DNA of 64,000 bases, taken from NCBI GenBank assembly GCA_031216755.1, contig JARUHG010000001.1, positions 248,001 through 312,000 on the forward strand. Reading direction: 5' to 3'. This stretch comes from Lysobacter arvi (lineage in GTDB: Bacteria > Pseudomonadota > Gammaproteobacteria > Xanthomonadales > Xanthomonadaceae). Positions 25,165-33,074 of the stretch are shown piece by piece (within the stretch, counting starts at the first letter, position 1; every line of letters begins with the position of its first letter). A program made the position numbers and the translations under genes. A model generated the notes under the pieces. That model saw only the letters and a list, made by a program, of their open reading frames with translations. It was not told where the DNA came from and searched no databases.

Positions 25165-26082
25165 ATGAAACTGCCCGACCTGGAAGCCTGGGCGATCTTC
25201 GCCAAGGTCGCCGAAACCGGTTCGTTCGCCCGCGCGGCGAACGAGCTCAACCTTTCGCAGGCCACCGTCTCCAAGGCGATCACCCGCCTGGAAACCCGGC
25301 TGAAGACGGTGCTGTTCCATCGCACGTCGCGGCGGATGTCGTTGACCGAAAGCGGCCGCGGCGCGCTCGAACGCGCCAGCCGCATCCTCGCCGAAGGCGA
25401 GGCGGTGGAAGCGGAGATCACCGCGCAGGCCGCGAGCCCGCGCGGCATCGTGCGCATGGCCGTGCCGATGTCCTTCGGCGTCGAGCATCTCGCGCCGCTG
25501 TTGCCGGAGTTCATGGCGACGTACCCCGACGTGTCGCTCGACGTGGATTTCGACGACGGCCTGGTCGACCTGGTCGGCGGCGGCTACGACCTCGCGCTGC
25601 GCATTTCGGCACTGGCCGATTCGAGCCTGCTCGCGCGACGCCTGTGCGGCGTGCGCATCCTGCTGGTCGCATCGCCGGCGTACCTGGAGGCGCGTGGACG
25701 GCCGCGGCATCCGCGCGAGCTGTCGCAGCACAGCGCGCTGTTCTACACGCTCTCCCGGTTCGGCGGCGCGTGGCGGTTCCAGCACAAGCGGCACGGCGAT
25801 TTCTCGATCAGCGTGAACGCCCCGCTGCGCGTGAACAACGCCGAGGCGCTCAACCCCGCGCTGCTGGCGGGCATGGGCATCGCGCTACAGCCGGAGTTCC
25901 TGGTGTGGCGCGAACTCAAGGCGGGCAAGCTCGAAATCGTGATGCCCGAGTGGTCGCCGCCGCCGATCGCGCTGCACGTGGTCACGCCGCCCGGGCGCGT
26001 GCGCCCGGCGCGCGTGCAGTTGCTGATCGAGCATCTGGTGCGGAAGTTCGCGAAGGCGCCCTGGGCGGAGCGTGCGGGTTAG
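25165..26082 (+). CDS. LysR-family transcriptional regulator
   Basis: A 305-residue LTTR of the LysR group acting on pirin/quinone-reductase genes. The N-terminal winged helix is at residues 1-62 (AIFAKVAETGSFARAANEL, LSQATVSKAITRLETRL, LFHRTSRRMSLTESGR). A linker helix follows, then the periplasmic-binding-like effector domain (from about 90, GIVRMAVPMSFGVEHLAPLL). It is divergent from the pirin gene over a 36-bp palindrome, so pirin control and autoregulation are likely. The effector is unknown. Confidence 0.93.
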   Translation: MKLPDLEAWAIFAKVAETGSFARAANELNLSQATVSKAITRLETRLKTVLFHRTSRRMSLTESGRGALERASRILAEGEAVEAEITAQAASPRGIVRMAVPMSFGVEHLAPLLPEFMATYPDVSLDVDFDDGLVDLVGGGYDLALRISALADSSLLARRLCGVRILLVASPAYLEARGRPRHPRELSQHSALFYTLSRFGGAWRFQHKRHGDFSISVNAPLRVNNAEALNPALLAGMGIALQPEFLVWRELKAGKLEIVMPEWSPPPIALHVVTPPGRVRPARVQLLIEHLVRKFAKAPWAERAG

Positions 26083-26138
26083 TCGGATCGGGGCCTTGCG
26101 AATGCACGTCTGTTTCGCACGTCACCCCCCTCAGCCCA

Positions 26139-26166
26139 ACCCCTCTCCCGCGAGCGGGAGAGGGGC
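26139..26166. repeat. CCCCTCTCCC / GGGAGAGGGG palindrome
   Basis: The arms CCCTCTCCCG and CGGGAGAGGG with loop CGAG lie between the convergent lysR and subtilase genes. The flanking TCAGCCCAACCCCTCTCCC pattern recurs in related form at 55.6 kb. It is a dispersed repeat that can also serve as a shared terminator. Confidence 0.7.
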
Positions 26167-26180
26167 CTTGAAGCATCACG

Positions 26181-27557
26181 TCACGGCGTGAGCGAGAGCG
26201 CGTTCGTCGCGGTGATGAGGCCTGAGCCCGTCGCGTCGGCGCCCCAGCATTCGTTCACCGCCGGGCCCGACGGTTGCGATACGAGCGCGCAGCCGGCGCC
26301 CCACGGAATCGCCGCGGTGGTCAGGATGTCCTCGACGTCGGCCTGCGCCAGGTTCGGATCCTTCTGCAGCATCAGCGCCGCGATGCCCGCCACGTGCGGC
26401 GAGGCCATCGACGTTCCGCTGAGGTAGAAGTACGACCGCTTGCCGCTCTGCGTCTGGTACGGACCGACGACCCACGAACCCGGAGCGACCACGTCGAGAT
26501 CCTGGCCGGCGAGCTGACGGCTGGAGAAATCGGCGACGTGGAAGTCGGCCGTGTTGGTCGGATCGGGCACGTCGTCCGCGTTCCACCAATTGCCCGGATT
26601 GCCGTCGGCACCGGGTTTCCACTGGCCGTTCCAGCCCGAGGCGGCGACCGAGATCACCGGCGCGTACGCGCCCGGGTAGCCCATGCCCGCCGTGCCCTCG
26701 TTGCCCGCGGACGCGACGATCACCACGCCTTCGGAGATCGCGTAATCGATCGCGGCTTTCTCGGCCGCATCGAGCACGGAACCGCCGAGGCTCATGTTGA
26801 TCACGACCGGCGAGTTGCCCAGCGCACCGCTGGCCTTGAGGTTGGCGACATAGACGATGCCGGCGGCGACCACCGACGACCAGCCCGATCCGTTCTGGTT
26901 GAGGACCTTCACCGGGATCACCGTCGCGCGCGGCGCGGTGCCGTTGATCGGGGTGCCGTTGAGGCTGTAACCGAGGATGGAGCTGGTGACGTGCGTGCCG
27001 TGCGAGTTCTGGTCGTGCTCCCACTTGTTCGGCGGCTCGGACACGCTGCCCTGTTCGCCGCCGCCGCCGTTGAACGCCTTGGCGAACTGCGTGGCGATGC
27101 GCTCCTGCGGGAAGTACTGGCGCCAGGTGTCCAGCAGGCCGGTGTCGAGCACCGCGACGTACACGCCTGCGCCGTCGTAGGGGACGGTGCGGCCGGCGCC
27201 GAGGTTGGTGACGTCCACCGCGTCCTGGTCCCAGGTGCTCAGGCCGTTGGCGAAGTTCGTCGCGCTGACGGTGTCGACCGGGCTGCCCTTGCGTTCGGCG
27301 TCGGGATTGGCGGCCAGCACGAACGGCAGGGCGCGTATCGCCGAAAGCTGGCTCTCGGTGGTCTTGAGCGTGACGAGGTCGATCTCGGCCACGACCTCGC
27401 GGACGGTGCCGTACGTTCCGAGCCTGGCCAGCGTCGCCGGCGTGGCGTCGCCGTCGAGCAGCACGTTGACGCCGATCTGTCGCGAGGCGGACGCCGCCTG
27501 GGCCGCGACGGGCAGGGCGCAGGCGAGGGCGAGGACGCTCAGGGCTTTGTTGATCAC
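26181..27557 (-). CDS. secreted S8 (subtilisin-type) serine protease
   Basis: A 458-residue preproprotease. There is a Sec signal peptide (1-22, LSVLALACALPVAAQA), an inhibitor-like propeptide (about 25-110) and a subtilase domain. The full triad is present: Asp in VAVLDTGLLD, His in NSHGTHVTSS and Ser in LSGTSMASPHVAG, plus the oxyanion Asn region (VIVASAGNEGTAGMG). The protein ends shortly after the catalytic core, with no P-domain or PPC domain, so it is a compact version of the extracellular proteases typical of Lysobacter. It has its own promoter region upstream (407-bp gap). It is not functionally tied to the adjacent ligD. Confidence 0.93.
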   Translation of the reverse strand: MINKALSVLALACALPVAAQAASASRQIGVNVLLDGDATPATLARLGTYGTVREVVAEIDLVTLKTTESQLSAIRALPFVLAANPDAERKGSPVDTVSATNFANGLSTWDQDAVDVTNLGAGRTVPYDGAGVYVAVLDTGLLDTWRQYFPQERIATQFAKAFNGGGGEQGSVSEPPNKWEHDQNSHGTHVTSSILGYSLNGTPINGTAPRATVIPVKVLNQNGSGWSSVVAAGIVYVANLKASGALGNSPVVINMSLGGSVLDAAEKAAIDYAISEGVVIVASAGNEGTAGMGYPGAYAPVISVAASGWNGQWKPGADGNPGNWWNADDVPDPTNTADFHVADFSSRQLAGQDLDVVAPGSWVVGPYQTQSGKRSYFYLSGTSMASPHVAGIAALMLQKDPNLAQADVEDILTTAAIPWGAGCALVSQPSGPAVNECWGADATGSGLITATNALSLTP

Positions 27558-27806
27558 GGGTGGATCTCCTCGGAGTTGGCCCGTTCGGACGGGCGCGGGA
27601 CAGGGTTGCCCGGAGCAAACGCGACTACGACGGGTAACAGGCCGCCCTCATCCGTGTGGAGTCCCCATGCCGAAAGCGTGCGCATCCGGTCGGCGGATCG
27701 TGCGCGCCGGTTTGTTGCGGCGGCGTGGTGCGCCTGTCGGAACGGTGTAAAGGCGTGAGGGCCGTCATGTAGGCGAAAGAACGAGGCAGGCCTGGAGAAA
27801 GCAGTC

Positions 27807-27913
27807 GTCATTTCCGCTCGCGGAATCCCGCGACTTCCGCGTGCCATGGGCGCCGTAAGCGCGTGCGGCGGATGTCGTGAACAGGCACTGGATTCCCGCG
27901 TTCGCGGCACGAC
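27807..27913. repeat. paired degenerate GGATTCCCG/GGAATGAC-type repeats in a 407-bp gap
   Basis: The gene-free stretch 27558-27964 holds two degenerate members of the dispersed palindrome family facing each other. GTCGTCATTTCCGC with GCGGAATCCC lies at 27807-27829, and TGGATTCCCGCG with CGCGGCACGAC at 27889-27913. The first 250 bp of the gap must contain the subtilase promoter but no clear boxes were found. No gene is visible. Confidence 0.6.
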
Positions 27914-27964
27914 GGTGCTTACCGGGCGCGCCTGCCCGTGGGTGTGCCCGCGCCCGGGAAAGCG

Positions 27965-30529
27965 CTATTCCGCGGAGAACTTCGACAGGTTCTGCTTGAG
28001 CTTTTCGATGCCCGCCCACGGGTCCTTGCGGCGTCGCTTCAGTCGCTCGGGGACGTCGGCGATGGTGAACGCGTCGCCGCGCTTGAGCTTTGAAAGCTCG
28101 CTCCACGCCAGCGGCATCGACACCGGTGCACGCGGACGCGCACGCAACGAATACGACGCCACCGCCGTCGCGCCGCGGCCGTTGCGCAGGTAATCGACGA
28201 AGATGCGCTTGTTGCGCAGCCGCTTGGTGGACACCGAAAGGAACCGGTCGGGTTCGGACTGCGACATCACTTCGGCGAAGCTCTGCGCGAAGGGCTTGAC
28301 CAGGCTCCAGTCGCAACCCGGATTGAGCGGCACCACCACGTGCAGGCCCTTGCCGCCGGTGGTGCGCAGGAAGGATTCCAGTTCCAGTTCGATCAGCCGC
28401 TTGCGCACGTCCACCGCCGCGCGCTTGACCTCCGCGAACGGCACATCCGGGCCGGGATCCAGATCGAACACGATGCGGTCGGCCCGATCGGGATCGTCCG
28501 CGTGCGCGCCCCACGGATGGAACTCCAGCGCGTTGAACTGCACCAGTTCCATCAGCGCCGCTTCGTCGTTCACCACGAGGTAGTTGGCGTTGTTGCCGGC
28601 TTCCTCCTTGAGGCGCACGAACTCGACCAGTTCCAGCCCGGGGGTGTGATGCTTCTGGAAGAAACACGGTTTGTCGGTGCCGGCGGGGCAGCGGATGATC
28701 GACAGCGGACGCCCGGCGATTTCCGGCAGCAGATGGTCGCGGACGGCGGCGTAATAGTTGGCGACGTCGAGCTTGGTGTAGCCGTCGTCGGGGTAGAGCA
28801 CTTTCGTCGGACTGCTGAGCTTGGGCGGCGTGCGCGTCGTCGCGGTCGTCTTCGTCGCCTTCGTCGTCTTCTTTGAACGCGAGGACTTCGCGGCCGCTGC
28901 CTTTTTCGAGGCCGCGCCGTTGCCGAGCGCTCCGCGATCGCTGTCGGCCAGGTCCTCCACGCGCTTGTCGTCGCGCACGGACTTCAGCGACGGCTGCCGC
29001 AGCAGGCCCTGTCCGCCGATGCCGCGGAAATTCACTTCGACCACGAAGCGCGGTTCGAACCACTTCGCGCTGCGCAGGTCGGTATCGTTCTCCGGCACGT
29101 ACACGCTCGGCTCCTTCGATCCGCCGCGCCCGAGTCGCTTGCTGATGTCCTTGATGAGCGTGTCGGAAAATCCGCTGCCGACGCGGCCCACGTACGCCCA
29201 GCCGTGGCGTTTGTCCGGCGTGGCGAGCAGCAGCGAACCGAAGCCGCTACGGCTGCCTTTCGGCGCGGTCCATCCGACGACGGCGTATTCGTCGCTGTGC
29301 AGCGCTTTCGTCTTGCGCCAGTCGTCGCCGCGTCCGGAGTGGTACGGGCGATCGGCGCGCTTGGAAATGATGCCTTCGAAGTCCTGTTGCCCGGCCAGTT
29401 CGAACGCCTGCTCGCCGCCGCCGATCGCGTGCGAGCTGTACGACAGATGCCGCGTGCCTCCGCCGAGCACCTCCTCCAGCAGCGTCTTGCGTTCGATCAG
29501 CGGCGCGCGCGACAGGTCGACGCCGTCGATGTGAAGCAGATCGAACAATGCGTACGAGAGCAGTCCCTGGCGCTCGCCGGAGAGCGTCGCCTGCAGCAGG
29601 TTGAAGTCGTCGCGCGTGCCGCTGCCGGCGATGAGCTCGCCGTCGAGCGCGGCCGATTTCAGACCCAGCGCTTCGATCGCGCCGGTGATCTCCGGCACCT
29701 TGTCGGTCCAGTCGAGCGCGTTGCGCGACCAGAGTTTCGCCTTGCCGCGCGCGACGGTGGCGACGATGCGGTATCCGTCCCACTTGATCTCGTGCAGCCA
29801 GTCGTCCCCTTCGGGCGGCGCATCGCCGAGCCTGGCCAGCTGCGGCGCGAAGAACTCCGTCGGTGCGGCGGCCTTGCGCGCGCCGGTGAGCTTCATCGCC
29901 CGTTTCGCCCAGTCGCGATGGCGCGCCGCGCTCTGCACGGGCACCTCGGTTTCGCGCTTGCGCCTGGCCTTGCCGCGACCCGCGCGCCTGGCGTCCTCCT
30001 CGGGCGGAGGCGTGACATCGGCGAGCAGGTCGTCGGCTTCCAGCGTGCCGGCGTATTCGTCCTTGTCCTTGAACAACAGCCACTGCGGCTGTCGCGCCGG
30101 CTTGCCCGAGCGCACCAGATGCCAGCCGCCCTTGAGCTTCTCGCCGAACAGTTCGAAACGCAGGTGGCCCTTGGCGAGCTGTTCCTCCGGGTCGAACTGC
30201 GTGGCCCACACGCCGTGGTCGAACTGCGCGACGTGCCCGCCGCCGTAATGGCCCTTGGGGATCTCGCCTTCGAATTCGGCGTAATCGACCGGGTGGTCCT
30301 CCACTTCGACGGCCATCCGCTTGACGTTCGGGTCGTAGCTCGGGCCCTTCGGCACGGCCCAGCTTTTCAGTGCATCGCCAATCTGCAGGCGGAAGTCGTA
30401 GTGCCGACGGCTGGCGTGGTGGAGCTGGACGACGAAGATGGCGCGACGGCCCTGCGGCAGGCGCTTGCCGGGCTCGGGTTCGCGGGTCTTGGTGAACTGA
30501 CGCTTGCGTCGGTATTCCGTCAGGCTCAT
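27965..30529 (-). CDS. ligD: multifunctional NHEJ DNA ligase D
   Basis: An 854-residue LigD with the Pseudomonas-type order. The N-terminal 3'-phosphoesterase (about 30-190) has FVVQLHHASRRHYDFRLQ and the metal His of VEDHPVDYAEFEG. The ATP ligase (about 240-540) has the nucleotidyl Lys in LHEIKWDGYRIV and later FEGIISKRADRPY. After a Lys/Thr-rich linker comes the primase-like polymerase (about 560-854) with FFQKHH, VFDLDPGPD and TTGGKGLHVV. The ATG at 30529 (MSLTEYRRKRQFTKT) is the family start; the frame to 30658 is untranslated. It repairs double-strand breaks with Ku, encoded 3.8 kb away on the same strand but not in the same operon. Confidence 0.96.
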   Translation of the reverse strand: MSLTEYRRKRQFTKTREPEPGKRLPQGRRAIFVVQLHHASRRHYDFRLQIGDALKSWAVPKGPSYDPNVKRMAVEVEDHPVDYAEFEGEIPKGHYGGGHVAQFDHGVWATQFDPEEQLAKGHLRFELFGEKLKGGWHLVRSGKPARQPQWLLFKDKDEYAGTLEADDLLADVTPPPEEDARRAGRGKARRKRETEVPVQSAARHRDWAKRAMKLTGARKAAAPTEFFAPQLARLGDAPPEGDDWLHEIKWDGYRIVATVARGKAKLWSRNALDWTDKVPEITGAIEALGLKSAALDGELIAGSGTRDDFNLLQATLSGERQGLLSYALFDLLHIDGVDLSRAPLIERKTLLEEVLGGGTRHLSYSSHAIGGGEQAFELAGQQDFEGIISKRADRPYHSGRGDDWRKTKALHSDEYAVVGWTAPKGSRSGFGSLLLATPDKRHGWAYVGRVGSGFSDTLIKDISKRLGRGGSKEPSVYVPENDTDLRSAKWFEPRFVVEVNFRGIGGQGLLRQPSLKSVRDDKRVEDLADSDRGALGNGAASKKAAAAKSSRSKKTTKATKTTATTRTPPKLSSPTKVLYPDDGYTKLDVANYYAAVRDHLLPEIAGRPLSIIRCPAGTDKPCFFQKHHTPGLELVEFVRLKEEAGNNANYLVVNDEAALMELVQFNALEFHPWGAHADDPDRADRIVFDLDPGPDVPFAEVKRAAVDVRKRLIELELESFLRTTGGKGLHVVVPLNPGCDWSLVKPFAQSFAEVMSQSEPDRFLSVSTKRLRNKRIFVDYLRNGRGATAVASYSLRARPRAPVSMPLAWSELSKLKRGDAFTIADVPERLKRRRKDPWAGIEKLKQNLSKFSAE

Positions 30530-30657
30530 TGCGTGGCACGCGGGCGGTCGGAGTTCCACCTTCCCCCCGCGCAGGTGGAGGCGGCGCGAAAAGCGGCAGT
30601 GAGCGGGGAGGGAGATGCGGGACGCGGGAACGCGGAGTCGGCGTGACGTTCTGCTCA

Positions 30658-30780
30658 CTTCCCGCTCTTACCGCCTCACGCCTGTTCCGCTCCCGTGCGA
30701 TCATCGGACGCACGAGAGTGCGCGCGGGCAGGGGAAGGCGCTCCGCTCACTTCTCACTTTTCCATCCTCACTCCTGCTCC
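30658..30780. repeat. two copies of a C-rich 31-bp repeat
   Basis: CTTCTCACTTTTCCATCCTC followed by ACTCCTGCTCC at 30750-30780 matches 27 of 31 bases with 51985-52015. A weaker third copy lies at 30658-30688 (23 of 31). A G-rich inverted relative (GTGAGCGGGGAGGGAGATG) precedes them near 30599-30617, so the locus can fold back. It lies between ligD and the GST gene. Confidence 0.55.
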
Positions 30781-30795
30781 ACCGGGGAATGCCGC

Positions 30796-31425
30796 ATGTA
30801 CCGTCTCTACTACTCGCCGGGGGCGGCGAGTCTGGTCGTCCATTGGCTGTTGATCGAGCTGGACGTCCCCCACGAACTGGCGCTGGTCGACACCAAGGCC
30901 GGCGAGCAGAAGAGCGCCGGGTACCTCGCGCTCAATCCCAACGGCGTGGTGCCCACGCTGCTGGTCGACGGACAGCCGCTGTACGAAGCGGCGGCGCTGG
31001 CGATGCACGTCGCCGACCGCCATCCGCAATCGGGCCTGGCGCCCGCGCTCGACGATCCGCAGCGCGGTGCCTACCTGCAGTGGATGCTCAACCTCGCCAA
31101 CACGCTGCAGTCGCCGCTGCGGTTGTGGTGGTACCCGCAGGACATCGATGCCGAGCACCCCGAGCGCGTGCTCGACGGCGCGCGACGCCGCATCGAGGCG
31201 ACGTGGGAGCGCCTGGACGCGCATCTGGCCGCGAACGGCCCGTACCTGCTGGGCGAGCGCCTCAGCGCGGCGGACTTCTACCTGACCATGCTGATGCGCT
31301 GGACGCGCAACATGCCGCGTCCGGGGCACACGTGGCCGCACCTGGCGCGGTTGGCCGAACGCATGAAGGCGCGGCCGTCGTTCCGCACGCTGTACGAACG
31401 CGAGGGGCTGACCGAATGGGCATGA
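30796..31425 (+). CDS. glutathione S-transferase family protein
   Basis: A 209-residue GST. The N-terminal thioredoxin fold has YYSPGAASLVVHWLL (active-site Ser/Tyr region at 6-12), NPNGVVPTLLVDG with the cis-Pro and YEAAALAMHVAD. The C-terminal helical domain ends ERLSAADFYLTMLMRW (the conserved N-capping LSAADF motif). GGGGAA lies just before the ATG. It probably conjugates glutathione to electrophiles; no substrate can be predicted. Its last bases overlap the next lipoprotein gene (ATGA), so the two are coupled. Confidence 0.92.
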   Translation: MYRLYYSPGAASLVVHWLLIELDVPHELALVDTKAGEQKSAGYLALNPNGVVPTLLVDGQPLYEAAALAMHVADRHPQSGLAPALDDPQRGAYLQWMLNLANTLQSPLRLWWYPQDIDAEHPERVLDGARRRIEATWERLDAHLAANGPYLLGERLSAADFYLTMLMRWTRNMPRPGHTWPHLARLAERMKARPSFRTLYEREGLTEWA

Positions 31426-32258
31426 AGCGGGGCGCCGCCGTGCGGGTGGCCGTGGCGTCGATGTGCATCGCCGGGGCGCTGGTCGCCACCGGTTGCAAGG
31501 AAGCGCAGGACATCCGCGAGGAAATGGGCTGGAGCCAGCAGCGCGAGGCACCGCCACCGCCGCCGCCGGTCAACCTGGACGATCGCTGGATTCCCGCCGA
31601 CACCGCCGTCGCCGAGACGACGCAGGCGCAGTGGGCATCGCGCTGGTGGCTGTGGGCGGGCCGGTTCGACGGCAAGGCGCCGTACCAGGATCGCGATGGC
31701 GCGCGCTGCGCGCTGCACCAGGACGGCCCGGTGTGGTTCCTTGCCGGCACCGACGGTTCCTTCGACGCGGTGCGCAACTGCACGATCCCGGCCGATCGCC
31801 ACCTGTTCGTACCGCTGATCGCCTGGAGCGTCGCCGGTGGCGAACCCGGCGAGACGCAGGCGCTCTCGTGCACGCAGAAACAGCAGCGCGCCGCGAACCT
31901 CGCCGACCATGTCTACACGGGCCTGGTGCTGCTGGACGGACGCCCGATCGGGCAATACCAGCGCATGCGCGCGGCGGGCGGCTGCTTCGCGGTGGCCTCG
32001 GGCGACGCCGCGGTGGCGACCGATGGCTACTGGCTGATGCTCAAGCCGCTTCCGCCCGGCCAGCACACGCTGGCGATCGCCGCCGCGTATCGCGAAGGTC
32101 CGCGGCAGGTGCTGCAGAACTTCCAGTACACGCTGGAGGTGCAGGGTGCCGGTTCGCCGGACGCGGCGGAGGCCTCCGCTGACGCGCCGGAATCCGACGC
32201 GGGCGGCTTCGACGACGCGGCGGACCTCGCCGACGGAGTGGACGCTGCGGCGGAGTAG
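31422..32258 (+). CDS. predicted lipoprotein, unknown function
   Basis: A 278-residue protein with a lipoprotein signal (AVASMCIAGALVATGC, lipobox VATGC), then a Pro-rich stretch. The globular domain is rich in Trp and Cys (QWASRWWLWAGRFDGKAPY, then RCALHQDGPVWFLAG). The C-terminal 40 residues are Ala/Asp-rich and low-complexity. The ATG at 31422 overlaps the GST stop; an in-frame ATG at 31416 is possible. I recognise no family. Coupling to a GST gene is the only context clue. Confidence 0.75.
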   Translation: MKRGAAVRVAVASMCIAGALVATGCKEAQDIREEMGWSQQREAPPPPPPVNLDDRWIPADTAVAETTQAQWASRWWLWAGRFDGKAPYQDRDGARCALHQDGPVWFLAGTDGSFDAVRNCTIPADRHLFVPLIAWSVAGGEPGETQALSCTQKQQRAANLADHVYTGLVLLDGRPIGQYQRMRAAGGCFAVASGDAAVATDGYWLMLKPLPPGQHTLAIAAAYREGPRQVLQNFQYTLEVQGAGSPDAAEASADAPESDAGGFDDAADLADGVDAAAE

Positions 32259-32292
32259 TAGCGCGCCGCGCACGGGGCGCCGACGGGACGTC

Positions 32293-32438
32293 ATGGATCC
32301 CCGCCTTCGCTGGCATGACCATGCTTGTTGATGCGTCATCTCGGAGTGTCGTCATCCTGGCGAACGCCGAGAGTCGGGCCCGTAGCGTTCGGCGCTTGAT
32401 GTCCTGTCGCGGTCATTCCCGCGCGGGCGGGACTCCAT
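32293..32438. repeat. inverted pair of GGATTCCCGCC/GGCGGGAATGAC-type palindromes
   Basis: A forward copy at 32293-32319 (ATGGATCCCCGCCTTCGCTG then GCATGAC) faces a reverse copy at 32412-32438 (GTCATTCCCGCGCGGGCGGG then ACTCCAT). They are 92 bp apart. Both belong to the family best preserved at 43.65 and 44.01 kb, although here the two copies point the opposite way round. They open an 816-bp gene-free region (32259-33074). Confidence 0.75.
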
Positions 32439-32454
32439 CCATCCGCCCTGTGTC

Positions 32455-32788
32455 CGAACTCATGCTCCGATCGCCGGGCTCCGAGCGTGACCGTCCCAGC
32501 TCGAAGCTCCATACGCCGAGCTAAAAGGCTCCGCACTCCGAGCTCGGAGCTCGACGGTCCGAGCTCCAGGCTCCATACGCCGAGCAGAAAGCTCGGCTTG
32601 CCGAGTTCCGGGCTCGACCGTCCGAGCTTGAAGCTCCGGCCGTCGAGCACAAGACTCCGCTTGCCGAGCTCCGGGCTCGACCGTCCGAGCTTGACGCTCC
32701 GACCGCCGGGCAAAAAGCTCCGCAGGCGGAGCTCGAAGCTCGATCGTCGGAGTCCGAAGCTCCATTCGCGGGCAAAAAGCTCAGCGCC
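32455..32788. repeat. 16 tandem 21-bp units, each a small hairpin, in a 63-bp higher-order period
   Basis: The basic 21-bp unit is GAGC-N5-GCTC-N8 (for example GAGCTTGAAGCTC then CGGCCGTC), so each unit can form a 4-bp-stem hairpin. Three unit types in order make a 63-bp repeat: copies start at 32476 (64 bp, one extra base), 32540, 32603, 32666 and 32729 (last one short), with one more unit at 32455. Conserved columns include CTCGACCGTCC and CAAAAAGCTC. Frames stay open on both strands because 63 is divisible by three and stops are rare, but the indels in the first and last copies shift the frame. I therefore read it as noncoding. There are no spacers, so it is not CRISPR. Confidence 0.85.
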
Positions 32789-32968
32789 TGGAACGCCGGC
32801 GGCCGCGCGAACATTTCGCGCGCCGGGGCCGCTGCCTGGCGTCCCCGCGCGGGACGCCTGCCGCTCCGCACCTTGCACCCCGGACGGCGCGCCACGAGCG
32901 CACGGGAGCGCCGTTCCGCCCGCCCCAGCACTTCGCTTGCCGCGGCCCCCTTGCTACTCTCCGGGGTC

Positions 32969-32996
32969 GGCGGAGCATGGCCTCCGCCTGTTTTTT
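32969..32996 (+). terminator. intrinsic terminator or attenuator ahead of the POT gene
   Basis: The perfect stem GGCGGAG / CTCCGCC with loop CATGGC is followed by TG and six T. It ends 78 bp before the peptide-transporter ATG on the same strand. It either closes transcription out of the repeat region or acts as an attenuator in the transporter's leader. Confidence 0.7.
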
Positions 32997-33074
32997 GCCC
33001 GTCGCCAACGCGCGCCGGGCGCCGTCCCGCCGGGCGAACGGACTCGCGGCGATCACGAGCACAGGCAGAACCGG

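Noticed and set aside
32455-32788. CRISPR array
   Set aside because: The 21/63-bp units are contiguous with no unique spacers, and no cas gene is near.
32336-32878. 180-residue minus-strand frame with 21-residue repeats across the hairpin array
   Set aside because: Frames stay open on both strands and in several phases; indels in the first and last copies shift the repeat phase; no start with a ribosome site. Treated as noncoding repeat.
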